From Asanoa sp040676615 (GTDB lineage Bacteria; Actinomycetota; Actinomycetes; Mycobacteriales; Micromonosporaceae): DNA of 64,000 nt. The position numbers and the translations under genes were made by a program. Each line of letters opens with the position of its first letter. The stretch's first letter is position 1. This document shows positions 17,004 to 25,546 of this stretch, one piece after another. The DNA is taken from positions 715,517 to 779,516 of the forward strand of contig NZ_JBFAPI010000001.1 in assembly GCF_040676615.1 (NCBI RefSeq), written 5' to 3'. The notes beneath the pieces were generated by a model. It worked only from the letters and a program-made list of their open reading frames with translations. It ran no database searches and was not told the origin of the DNA.

Positions 17004-19757
17004 GTGCACCGGCCCACTTACCTGCCGGGGTGGAACGGCGCGGCGGAGCTGACCGGCCGCCGCGGCGAGTGTGTGGTGCTCGACGACCTGGTCCGGGCCG
17101 TGCGTTCGGGTGACAGCCGTGCACTGGTGTTGCACGGTGAGGCCGGTGTGGGCAAGACCGCCCTCGTCGACCGTCTGGTCGTGCGGACGCAGGGTTGCCG
17201 GGTGGCCCGCGCCGCCGGCATCCAGTCGGAGATGGAGCTGCCGTTCGCCGGCCTCCACCAGCTCTGCGCGCCGATGCTCGACCAGCTGGACCGCCTCCCC
17301 GCGCCGCAACGCGACGCGCTGCGCACCATCTTCGGCCTCAGCGCCGCTCCGGCGCCGGACCGGTTCATGGTCGGCCTGGCCGTGCTGGGGTTGTTGTCGG
17401 CGGTCGCCGAGCAACGTCCGCTGCTGTGTCTCGTCGACGACCAGCAGTGGCTGGACCGCGCCTCCACGCAGGTGCTGGCGTTCGTCGCGCGGCGGCTCGG
17501 CGCTGAGTCGGTCGGGCTGGTCTTCGCCGCCCGCACCGTGCACTCCGAGCTCGCCGCGCTCCCGGCGCTCGAGGTCGGCGCGCTGCCCGACGCCGACGCG
17601 CGCGCGCTGTTGGACGCGGCGCTGGCCGGACCCCTCGACGCACGGGTACGCGACCAGATCGTCGCCGAGGCCCGCGGCAACCCCCTCGCGCTGCTGGAAC
17701 TGCCGCGGGGGATCACACCGGCCGAACTGGCCGGCGGGTTCGGGCTGCCGGGTGCCGGAGTGGGTGGCATGGAAGAGCAGTTCCAGCGCCGGGTGGCCGC
17801 CCTGCCGGAGCCGACCAGACGGTTCCTGCTGCTGATGGCGGCCGACCCGACCGGTGACCCGGCCGTGCTGGCGCGCGCGGCGGCCAACCGGGGCATCGAC
17901 TCCGGATCAGCGGTGCCGGCCGCCGACGCCGGCCTGGCCGACTTCGGCGCCCGGGCCCGCTTCCGCCACCCGCTGGTCCGCTCGGCGGTCTACCGCTCGG
18001 CACCCGCGAACGAGCGACGGGCCGCGCACCGCGCCCTGGCCGACGCGACCGACGCCCGCCGCGAACCCGACCGGCGGGCCTGGCACCGGGCCGCGGCCAC
18101 GGCCCGACCGGACGAGGACGTGGCAGCGGAGCTGGACCGCTCGGCCGATCGGGCCCGGGCACGCGGCGGCCTGGCCGCGGCGGCCGCGTTCCTGCAGCGG
18201 GCCGCGTCCCTGACCCCCGACCCCGCCCAGCGGGCCGGTCGGGCGTTGGCCGCCGCCGAGGCCGAGGTGCGGACCGGCGGCTTCGACGCCGCGCTGGAGC
18301 TGCTGGACGTGGCCGCCGACGGCCCGCTCACCGACGGCCAGCAGGCCCGCACCGACCTGGTGCACGCGCAGCTGGCCTTCGTCGCCAACCGGGGCAACGA
18401 TGCCCCGGTCCTGCTGGTCCAGGCCGCCCAACGGCTCGCCCGGGTCGACCCGGCGCTGTCCCGGGCGACCTACCTCGACGCGCTGTCCGCCGCGATCTTC
18501 GCCGGTCGCCGGGCCGCACCGGGCGGCACCGTCCGCGACGTGGCCCGGGCCGCGCGTGCCGCGCCACCCGCGCCGGACCCGGGCGTCGCCGACCTGCTCA
18601 TCGACGGCACGGTGGCCGCCTACACCGACGGGTACGCGGCCGGCCTGCCGGCACTGCGCGAGGCAATGCGCGACCTCGGCACCGGCCGGTCGGCGGCGGA
18701 GCTCGACGTGCTCTGGATGGCCAGCACCACCGCGCTGCGGATCGCGGACGACGAACGGTGGGACGTCCTGTCGGCCCGGCATCTCGAACTGGCCCGGGAG
18801 CGGGGCGCGCTCAGCGAGTTGCCGTTGGCCCTGACGAACCGCGCCTACCTGCTGTTGTTCACCGGTGACCTGGCCGGCGCGGCGTCGCTGACGGCTGAAG
18901 CGATGGCGGTCACCGAGGCGACCGGCAGCAACCTGGCGCCCTACAGCGCGCTGGGTCTGGCGGCCTTCCGCGGCGACGGTCCGGCGGCGGTCGCGCTGGT
19001 CGACGCCACCCGGACCGACGTGACCCGGCGCGGCGAGGGCATCGGGATCACGTTCGCGGAATGGGCGAGCGCGCTCGTGCACAACGGACTGGGGGACTAC
19101 CCGACGGCGCTGGAGGCCGCCGGCCGGGCCACCGCCTACCAGGCCGACCAGGGCGCGGGGATCTGGGCATTGGTCGAGCTGATCGAGGCCGCGACCCGGT
19201 GCGACGCGGCCCCGACGGTGGCCGACGCGTTCGACCGGCTGGCGGAGATGATGACGGCGAGCGGCACCGACTGGGCGCTCGGCATCCAGGCCCGCTCGCA
19301 GGCGCTGCTGACCGGCGGTGACGCCGCCGACGGCCATTACCGGACCGCGATCGTCCACCTCGAACGGACCCGGCTGCGGGTCGACCTCGCCCGGGCGCAC
19401 CTGCTCTACGGGGAGTGGCTGCGCCGCGAGCGCCGTCCCACGGACGCCCGCGAGCAACTGCGCAGGGCACACGACATGTTCGACGCCATGGGTACGGCCG
19501 CGTTCGCCGAGCGGGCCGCGCGCGAGCTGCGGGCCGCTGGTGGGAACAGCAACCCGCGGGTGCCGGCGCCGCAGGGCGAACTGACCGTGCAGGAGGCCCA
19601 GATCGCCCGGATGGCCGCCGACGGCCTGTCCAACCCCGAGATCGCCACCCGGCTGTTCATCAGCGCGCGCACCGTCCAATATCACCTGCGCAAGGTCTTC
19701 ACGAAGCTCGGCATCACCTCACGCAGCCAACTCGACCGGGTCCTACCCGCCGGCTGA
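17004..19757 (+). CDS. LAL-family LuxR transcriptional regulator
   Basis: The 917-residue protein starts at GTG 17004. The first third is an AAA ATPase with P-loop HGEAGVGKTA (about residues 44-53) and Walker B-like LLCLVDDQQWLD. A long Ala/Leu-rich helical region follows. The C terminus (about 855-915) is a LuxR helix-turn-helix: NPEIATRLFISARTVQYHL then KVFTKLGI. This is the MalT/LAL architecture. It is divergent from the SDR operon, its likeliest target, and ends 17 bases before the convergent FHA gene. Confidence 0.9.
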   Translation: MHRPTYLPGWNGAAELTGRRGECVVLDDLVRAVRSGDSRALVLHGEAGVGKTALVDRLVVRTQGCRVARAAGIQSEMELPFAGLHQLCAPMLDQLDRLPAPQRDALRTIFGLSAAPAPDRFMVGLAVLGLLSAVAEQRPLLCLVDDQQWLDRASTQVLAFVARRLGAESVGLVFAARTVHSELAALPALEVGALPDADARALLDAALAGPLDARVRDQIVAEARGNPLALLELPRGITPAELAGGFGLPGAGVGGMEEQFQRRVAALPEPTRRFLLLMAADPTGDPAVLARAAANRGIDSGSAVPAADAGLADFGARARFRHPLVRSAVYRSAPANERRAAHRALADATDARREPDRRAWHRAAATARPDEDVAAELDRSADRARARGGLAAAAAFLQRAASLTPDPAQRAGRALAAAEAEVRTGGFDAALELLDVAADGPLTDGQQARTDLVHAQLAFVANRGNDAPVLLVQAAQRLARVDPALSRATYLDALSAAIFAGRRAAPGGTVRDVARAARAAPPAPDPGVADLLIDGTVAAYTDGYAAGLPALREAMRDLGTGRSAAELDVLWMASTTALRIADDERWDVLSARHLELARERGALSELPLALTNRAYLLLFTGDLAGAASLTAEAMAVTEATGSNLAPYSALGLAAFRGDGPAAVALVDATRTDVTRRGEGIGITFAEWASALVHNGLGDYPTALEAAGRATAYQADQGAGIWALVELIEAATRCDAAPTVADAFDRLAEMMTASGTDWALGIQARSQALLTGGDAADGHYRTAIVHLERTRLRVDLARAHLLYGEWLRRERRPTDAREQLRRAHDMFDAMGTAAFAERAARELRAAGGNSNPRVPAPQGELTVQEAQIARMAADGLSNPEIATRLFISARTVQYHLRKVFTKLGITSRSQLDRVLPAG

Positions 19758-19774
19758 GGTTGAGTGACCACGGA

Positions 19775-20497
19775 CTACTGCTGGAGTCGGGAAATGATGT
19801 CGGCGTGAAAGGTCAGCGTGTATTTTCCGATCCGGAGTTGGTCGTTGGGGGTGAGGAGAAACTGCTCGCCGACGACCAGGCTCTTGGCATTCAGATACGT
19901 GCCGTTGGTGCTTCTCAGATCCTCGATGGTGAAGTTGACTCCGGTGCGCGAAATGCGCGCGTGGCTGCGCGAAACCGATTCGTCGGTCAGCTGGACACGA
20001 GAATTGTGATCGCGGCCGATGGTGATCGGCGTGTCCTCGAAATCCCAGCGTGCACCCTTGCCGGGCCCCCGGGTGACCTCGAGGGTCGCGCGTGCCAGCA
20101 TGAGATCCTCGTGCATCGGCGTCGCGAGGCCCTTTCCGCTGGTCTTGACGACCATGTCCTGGACGCGCGAGAGCAGTTGGCTGACGTCTGCCGCGGTCCA
20201 TTTGGTGTGTAGTTGTTCGACGGTCTCATCTGGATCGACGCCGTCCGCCCAGGTGGCCATCATGTGAATGAGCCGTTCCGCGATGGACCACGGCAGGAGA
20301 TGCTCGCCCCGCAGCGCCTGGAGCGCGAAATTGCCGGCGATCGTCGCGGCCGGGTCATCCTGACTGCCCAGCGCCAGGTTGAGATAGAAAAGTTTCGGCG
20401 AACCCGACTGCCGATAGAGGTCGCGAACCGCGGAGGTGAAGTCTCTTATTCCTTCTGGCAGGTCATCAAGAGGCGGCAATGGCGGCTCTGGTCCCAC
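19775..20497 (-). CDS. FHA-domain protein with N-terminal helical (HTH-like) domain
   Basis: The 240-residue protein starts at GTG 20497, with a strong AAGGAGG site. Residues about 15-80 resemble the degenerate helix-turn-helix found at the N terminus of many actinobacterial signalling proteins (FTSAVRDLYRQSGSPKL, ALRGEHLLPW). Residues about 138-235 are a forkhead-associated domain with the phosphothreonine-binding residues G161-R162, S176-RSH179 and S196-TNGT200. FHA domains read Ser/Thr kinase signals. It is divergent from the NACHT-LRR gene over a 161-bp, relatively AT-rich gap. It may be a regulator or partner of that protein, but this is inferred from position alone. Confidence 0.85.
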   Translation of the reverse strand: MGPEPPLPPLDDLPEGIRDFTSAVRDLYRQSGSPKLFYLNLALGSQDDPAATIAGNFALQALRGEHLLPWSIAERLIHMMATWADGVDPDETVEQLHTKWTAADVSQLLSRVQDMVVKTSGKGLATPMHEDLMLARATLEVTRGPGKGARWDFEDTPITIGRDHNSRVQLTDESVSRSHARISRTGVNFTIEDLRSTNGTYLNAKSLVVGEQFLLTPNDQLRIGKYTLTFHADIISRLQQ

Positions 20498-20658
20498 CGC
20501 ACCTCCTTCATGATCGAGCCCGTCGATCCGTGGCAGTGAACATATTAGACTGTCGCAGGAGACGCTGCTCCACCGGAAAAGCCGATCTTTGCCCCGTTTT
20601 GGGCCCGTTCCATCACCGTGTTCAATCAGGATCGCCGGCCCCAGAAAGGATCGTGGCG

Positions 20659-23600
20659 ATGTTTGACGTGGCGATTGCGGGGCTTGCGAAGGGGATCGCG
20701 ACCCGCGCGGTCGGCGACTGGCTCAAGCAGCGAACGGCGCGTGCGCGGCAGGGCCAGAGTCTGACGAGTCTCATCGAGATCACCTTTATCGATCGATACG
20801 CGCGCAAGGACTTTCAACGCCAGTTCGAGGCGATCTGCGACCAGGTCGAGCAGCGACTGCTGTTGACCTGGGACGGCAAGTTCCAATACCTCGACGCCAC
20901 CGAGCGGCGCGCATGCGTGCTCGCGGTCACCGACATCGTCGCGCGGCAGAGGGTGACCGACCGCACGCTGATGGCCGCTGATATGGACGCGGTGAAGCTC
21001 GCCGCCCAGCTTCGGGAAAATGGCAAACCTCTCGAGGGCTACGGGCTCAGCGCCGAGGGCGACGCTTTTGCCGCGCGGTTGCTCGTCGACAGCTGCGAAT
21101 ATCTCATTCAGCTCGCGCAGGTGCTTCCCGAGTACGCGGCGCGGGTCGACGCGCAGATTCTTGCCCGCCTGTCGACCCTCTCGGAGCAGGTGCGGCAGAT
21201 GTTGGAGCGGATGCCGCGGTCCGTCCGCGACGATACGCCCGATGACGACGCGGAGTTCCTGCAGAAATATCTGGCGTTCATCAGCAAGGACCTCGATTCG
21301 CTCGACCTGATCGGCGTCGATGTTCCGGACGCCATCAACAGAGCGACGCTCAGCGTCGCCTACCTGAGCCTGACCGTGTCGAGTGCGGCCACGCGTTCGG
21401 TGATCGGCGGGTCGGAGAGCAGCGGGCGTGCGGCGGACGCGAGCCTCGTCGCCAGCCGGCGGATCCGGGTCGAGGACGCGCTGGCGAAGAGCCGGCGGTC
21501 CTTGATCATGGGCGAGGCCGGCTCCGGCAAGACGACCTTGCTCAGGTGGCTCGCGGTCACGGCTGCCCGGTCCACCTTCACCGACAAGCTCCGCGGTTGG
21601 AACGACCAGATCCCGCTACTGGTCCCGTTGCGCCACTTCGACAACACCGGCCTGCCGGCGCCGTCTGATCTGTTGCGCCTCTGCTCACCGGCGATCGCGG
21701 CGGGCGAGCCATCGGGCTGGACCATGCGCCAACTCGCGTCCGGCAGGGTCCTGCTGCTGGTCGATGGAATGGACGAGTTGGGTCCGACTCAACGGCGGAA
21801 CGCGGCTTCCTGGTTGCGACAACTGTCTCACCTCCACGATCTCAACATCGTCGTCACGAGCCGCCCGGCGGCCGTCGCCGCCGATCGGTTGAGCGACGCG
21901 GGCTTCGAGAGCGTGATGCTGGAGCCGATGAACCGTGAAGACGTGCGGGTTTTCGTGCGGCAATGGCACCAGGCGGTCTGGCACGCGGGTCGCGAGCGTG
22001 CGTCGGCGCCCGATCGCGCCACCATGGACGTCGCGGAGCGCAGCGTTCTCGGACAACTGGACGCCCGCCCCCACCTACGCAGACTCGCGACCACACCGCT
22101 GCTGTGCGCACTGGTCTGCGCGTTGAACATCTCGCGCCACAGCCGGCTGCCGCGCGATCGGATGGAGATCTACAAGGCGGCCATGGAGATGCTCGATCGC
22201 CGCGAGGTGGAACGGGGCCTGACCAGCGCGAGTGCCGCGCTGCTCTCGCCACGCCAGCGCCAGTACCTGTTGCAGGGGCTGGCGTGGCGGCTGGCCGAGC
22301 GCGCCAAGTCGGAGATGCCGAAGGGCCGCGCTGTCGAGTGGCTGGCCAACCGGCTGCGGCATCTGCCGATGGCGAGCCAGGCCCCATCGGCCGAGGAGGT
22401 GCTCGACGACTTCATCGCCCGAAGTGGAATCATCCGGGAGCCGGTCGCTGGACGAATCGATTTCATCCACAAGTCCTTCCTCGAGTTTCTGGCGGCGAAG
22501 GAGGCCACCGACGAGCTTCATGTCGACATCCTCATCGACAAGGCGCATCTGGATTGGTGGCGCGAGCTCGTCGTCATGGCCGCCGGCCACGCCAGCACCA
22601 AGGTGCAGGCCGAACTACTGGATGGCGTGCTGGGCCGGGCCCGGAGCGAACCGCGGCGCTCGCGACAGCTCGCGCTGGTAGCGATCGCCTGCATGGAGAC
22701 GTCGACCTATCTCTCCGCCGAGATACGCGAAGACCTGGACCGGGCGATCGACGCGGTGCTGCCGCCCCGCAACATCGCCGAGGCGCGGTCACTGGCGTCG
22801 GCGGGCGGGCACGTGTTGAAACGCCTGCCGACCGACCCGGCCGAACTCTCGGCCTCGTCGGCGGCCGCGGTGGTGCGCACCGCCGTATATGTCGGCGGCT
22901 CCGACGCGATCGCGTTCCTGCGTCACTTCGGCCATGACGAGCGCCCGGCCGTCGTTGCCCAACTCGTCGCCGGATGGGATTACTTCGACGCGGACTCCTA
23001 TGCCGCCGAAGTGCTGGCGCCGTCGCCGCTGATCAACGGTTCGATCGAGATCGCCGACGTTCGGCAGCTGCATGCCGCGCGCCACCTCCGACACCTCGAG
23101 CGGTTGGCCGCCGTTGCCGAACCGGCGGAGATCGCTGAACTCGCCGACGTCCCCGAACTGTCCGCTCTTGTCATCCGTCGCCGGCCGGAGGTCGCCGCCA
23201 CCAGCCTTTCGCAGGTCGCGAAGCTGACATCGCTGCGAACCCTCGTGGTCGAGCCCGCCATCGCGGCGGACGAACTCGCGCGCCTGGGAGCGTTGACATC
23301 GCTGCAGCAATTGCACGCGGTGTTCACGGTCTCGCCGTCAAGCCTCGACTTTCTTGCCGAGTTCTCCGACCTCAGGTCGGTCGGCCTGCGCGTGCTCGAC
23401 CAGGTGGGCGACCTGTCGGTGCTCACAGCGCTGCCACACCTGCGTGAGATCGCCCTCTGGCACCTCAGCGTTGATGCCACCCTGCCCGCCGCCGAACTCG
23501 CGCGAACGCTGGAGGATCTCACCCTCGTCGAGTACTACGGTGACGAGGTCGCGACGATGATCTCCTCCTTGTCGGCGCTGCGACGGCTGCGGGTCTTCCA

Positions 23601-23988
23601 GAGCGACGGGTTGACGTCGCTCCGGCCGCTGACGTCGTTGCCTTTGCTGGAACTCTGGCTCAGAGACTGCGGTGGGCTAAGCGATCTCGACCAGCTGAGC
23701 GAGATCAAGACACTGGAAACCCTGGTGTTGATCGATTGTCCGACCGGGGACCTCGGATTCCTCGCGAGGCTGCCCAGGCTGCGGGACCTCTATCTGCGCG
23801 TCGACGATCCGTTCGACCTCGCCGATCTGGGCGAGCGGGCCCGTCGCCTGCGGGTGCACCTCATCGGCGGGCAGCAGCTCGCCGGCCGGTTCGACGACCG
23901 CAGGGCTGGTCCGGTCGAGGTGCGCAGGGCGTGGAACGTCCTGCCCTCGTGGGACCGGATGCGCGGTTGGCAGGCCCGCACCGCATAG
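20659..23988 (+). CDS. NACHT-LRR NTPase (bacterial NLR-like, candidate antiphage protein)
   Basis: The 1109-residue protein has three parts. Residues 1-about 260 are helical and resemble the NACHT N-terminal helical domain. Residues about 265-560 are a NACHT NTPase, with Walker A G285-EAGSGKT292, Walker B LLVDG-MDE (D369, D372, E373) and sensor VVTSRPAAV. After a winged-helix/helical linker (IHKSFLEFLAAKEA), about 813-1075 are leucine-rich repeats of about 22 residues (LTSLPLLELWLRDCGGLSDL). This is the NLR layout, and bacterial NACHT proteins are established antiphage ATPases. ATG 20659 is preferred because AAAGGA lies 9 bases upstream. No separate effector domain is recognisable. Confidence 0.88.
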   Translation: MFDVAIAGLAKGIATRAVGDWLKQRTARARQGQSLTSLIEITFIDRYARKDFQRQFEAICDQVEQRLLLTWDGKFQYLDATERRACVLAVTDIVARQRVTDRTLMAADMDAVKLAAQLRENGKPLEGYGLSAEGDAFAARLLVDSCEYLIQLAQVLPEYAARVDAQILARLSTLSEQVRQMLERMPRSVRDDTPDDDAEFLQKYLAFISKDLDSLDLIGVDVPDAINRATLSVAYLSLTVSSAATRSVIGGSESSGRAADASLVASRRIRVEDALAKSRRSLIMGEAGSGKTTLLRWLAVTAARSTFTDKLRGWNDQIPLLVPLRHFDNTGLPAPSDLLRLCSPAIAAGEPSGWTMRQLASGRVLLLVDGMDELGPTQRRNAASWLRQLSHLHDLNIVVTSRPAAVAADRLSDAGFESVMLEPMNREDVRVFVRQWHQAVWHAGRERASAPDRATMDVAERSVLGQLDARPHLRRLATTPLLCALVCALNISRHSRLPRDRMEIYKAAMEMLDRREVERGLTSASAALLSPRQRQYLLQGLAWRLAERAKSEMPKGRAVEWLANRLRHLPMASQAPSAEEVLDDFIARSGIIREPVAGRIDFIHKSFLEFLAAKEATDELHVDILIDKAHLDWWRELVVMAAGHASTKVQAELLDGVLGRARSEPRRSRQLALVAIACMETSTYLSAEIREDLDRAIDAVLPPRNIAEARSLASAGGHVLKRLPTDPAELSASSAAAVVRTAVYVGGSDAIAFLRHFGHDERPAVVAQLVAGWDYFDADSYAAEVLAPSPLINGSIEIADVRQLHAARHLRHLERLAAVAEPAEIAELADVPELSALVIRRRPEVAATSLSQVAKLTSLRTLVVEPAIAADELARLGALTSLQQLHAVFTVSPSSLDFLAEFSDLRSVGLRVLDQVGDLSVLTALPHLREIALWHLSVDATLPAAELARTLEDLTLVEYYGDEVATMISSLSALRRLRVFQSDGLTSLRPLTSLPLLELWLRDCGGLSDLDQLSEIKTLETLVLIDCPTGDLGFLARLPRLRDLYLRVDDPFDLADLGERARRLRVHLIGGQQLAGRFDDRRAGPVEVRRAWNVLPSWDRMRGWQARTA

Positions 23989-24025
23989 CCGGAACACGAC
24001 TGCGGATAGACGTCGCGTGCGGTGC

Positions 24026-24304
24026 CTACGCCCTGGGCAGGTGTTCCTGGCGGCCGACCCGGTAGGCCGCGGCCAGCAGGACCGCGAAGGCCGGGTCGAG
24101 GTCCGCCGGCGCCCTGAGGCGGAAGGCGTGCAGCACGTTGCGGGCCGAGAGGACATCGACTCGGTGGATCGTCGGATGCGCGGCCGCGCGGGCCAACACG
24201 AGGTGGCCGTCCGGGCCGTGCCGACGCGGCATGAAGGCCGCGAAGCTCACGGCGGCTCTGGTCTTCTCCGGCAGCATCTCGACCGGCCCGCGGGCCTCGA
24301 CCAC
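24026..24304 (-). pseudogene. DUF5655-like C-terminal fragment (probable remnant)
   Basis: The frame codes for about 92 residues resembling the C-terminal part of DUF5655-type proteins (VEMLPEKTR, AAFMPRRHG, DGHLVLAR, ARNVLHAFRLRAP, YRVGRQEHL). The N-terminal half of the family is missing, the segment after KTR seems shortened, the only start is a GTG without a ribosome site, and a strong terminator hairpin lies immediately upstream. It is therefore probably a decayed gene rather than an expressed one. The family assignment comes from recollection of its consensus. Confidence 0.45.
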
Positions 24305-24318
24305 CGCGCACGAAGAGA

Positions 24319-24356
24319 TCGCAGCCCGCGAAATGGGTCTGATTCGCGGGCTGCGA
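24319..24356 (-). terminator. Perfect 14-bp hairpin ending the glycan operon
   Basis: TCGCAGCCCGCGAA (24319-24332) and TTCGCGGGCTGCGA (24343-24356) pair perfectly around a 10-base loop. On the minus strand it follows the last gene of the 31304-24398 operon by 42 bases and is trailed by TCTCTTCG. It is the strongest terminator seen in the window. Confidence 0.85.
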
Positions 24357-24397
24357 AGGTGCGGCCGCTGGTGGGCAGGCCTACAGCGGCCGGTCGC

Positions 24398-25546
24398 TCA
24401 TCGGGCCGCGGTGTCCTTGGTGAAGCACTTGCTGATGTTCTGCTCGCCCGGGCGGCCCAGGAAGTCCATCGGCGACTTGCTCGACGGCTTGGCCTTCGGG
24501 TCGGCGTCCAGGTTGATCATCCAGAAGTAGATGCCGCCGAGGTCGCGGTCTTCCATCACTCGGCAAGCGGCGTCGAACCAGCGTTGCTGGATCTCCGGCT
24601 TGATCGAGCCGTTGGTGTGCGGCGACCAGGGCTCCTTGTAGGCGCCGGGGCGGGCGCCGATCGCGACCTCGGCCAGCACCAGGTCGGAGAGCTTGCCGTC
24701 GCCGCGGCCGTCGTCGAGCCAATCGTTCCAGCCGTCGACCAGCTTGGTCACCGTGGCGGTGTCGCTGACCCGGATCGGGGGGTAGGCGTCGACCGACAGC
24801 GTGATGCCGGTCGCCGGGCCGGTCTTCTTGAGGCGGTCGTGGTTGGCGCTGTAGTCGATCTCGCCCGAGAAGGCGGCCTTGACGCCGGTGGCGACCGTCT
24901 TCCAGCCCGTGGTGTTGCTCTCCAGCGAGGTCAGTTCGGTGCCGACGACGAACGTGGCGACCTTGGCGGCTGCGGCGACCTTGGCGTATTTGACCAGCAT
25001 GTCGCGGTAGGAGGCGAACCACTTGGTGCGGTCGGCGGGGCGGATCGAGCCGCGCCACATGTCGGGGTCGTCCTTGGTCAGGTTGCGCTCGTTGAGCATC
25101 GGCCGGATGTTGGTGCGCAGGTCGCGCTTGTTGGCCTCGTCGAGCACGAGCGCCAGCCGGGCCGGCGACGGGGTGATCGGGTCGTCCATCCGGACCGCGT
25201 TGGCGTAGGCCGAGTCCATCACGAACGAGAACGAGATGGAGACCGCGTTGGCGCCGAGCGACACCACGTGGTCGAGGATCTTCTGGGCCTTCGCGCGTAC
25301 GACCTGGTCGGTGTCGTTCGGGTTGTTCTCCCAGTAGATCGCGATGCCGTGCTGGCGCATCCCGGGCTGCCACGGGTCGCGCACCTTGGCCACCGTCGGC
25401 GCGTCGGGAGCGCCCGAAGCGGTCGAGCCCCCCGGGGGCGCCTGCGACAGCCGGGTCATCGGGTCGCCGCCGCCGGACGAGCAGCCGGCCGCCAGCAGCA
25501 CCGCGGCGCAGCCGGCCGCGGCCCACCCGCGCACGAAGGCCCTCAT
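24398..25546 (-). CDS. Lipoprotein glycoside hydrolase, GH113-like TIM barrel
   Basis: The 382-residue protein has a lipoprotein signal with lipobox LAAGC22, so it is anchored outside the membrane. The rest looks like a clan-A TIM barrel: GIAIYWENN at the first strand, candidate acid/base Glu in FVVGTELTSLE, and candidate nucleophile Glu in LVLAEVAIG. These positions match GH113, a family of endo-beta-mannanases. Its ATG overlaps the stop of the GT2 gene (ATGA), so it is translationally coupled as the last gene of the operon. It probably trims or releases the glycan made by its neighbours; substrate is inferred. Confidence 0.75.
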   Translation of the reverse strand: MRAFVRGWAAAGCAAVLLAAGCSSGGGDPMTRLSQAPPGGSTASGAPDAPTVAKVRDPWQPGMRQHGIAIYWENNPNDTDQVVRAKAQKILDHVVSLGANAVSISFSFVMDSAYANAVRMDDPITPSPARLALVLDEANKRDLRTNIRPMLNERNLTKDDPDMWRGSIRPADRTKWFASYRDMLVKYAKVAAAAKVATFVVGTELTSLESNTTGWKTVATGVKAAFSGEIDYSANHDRLKKTGPATGITLSVDAYPPIRVSDTATVTKLVDGWNDWLDDGRGDGKLSDLVLAEVAIGARPGAYKEPWSPHTNGSIKPEIQQRWFDAACRVMEDRDLGGIYFWMINLDADPKAKPSSKSPMDFLGRPGEQNISKCFTKDTAAR

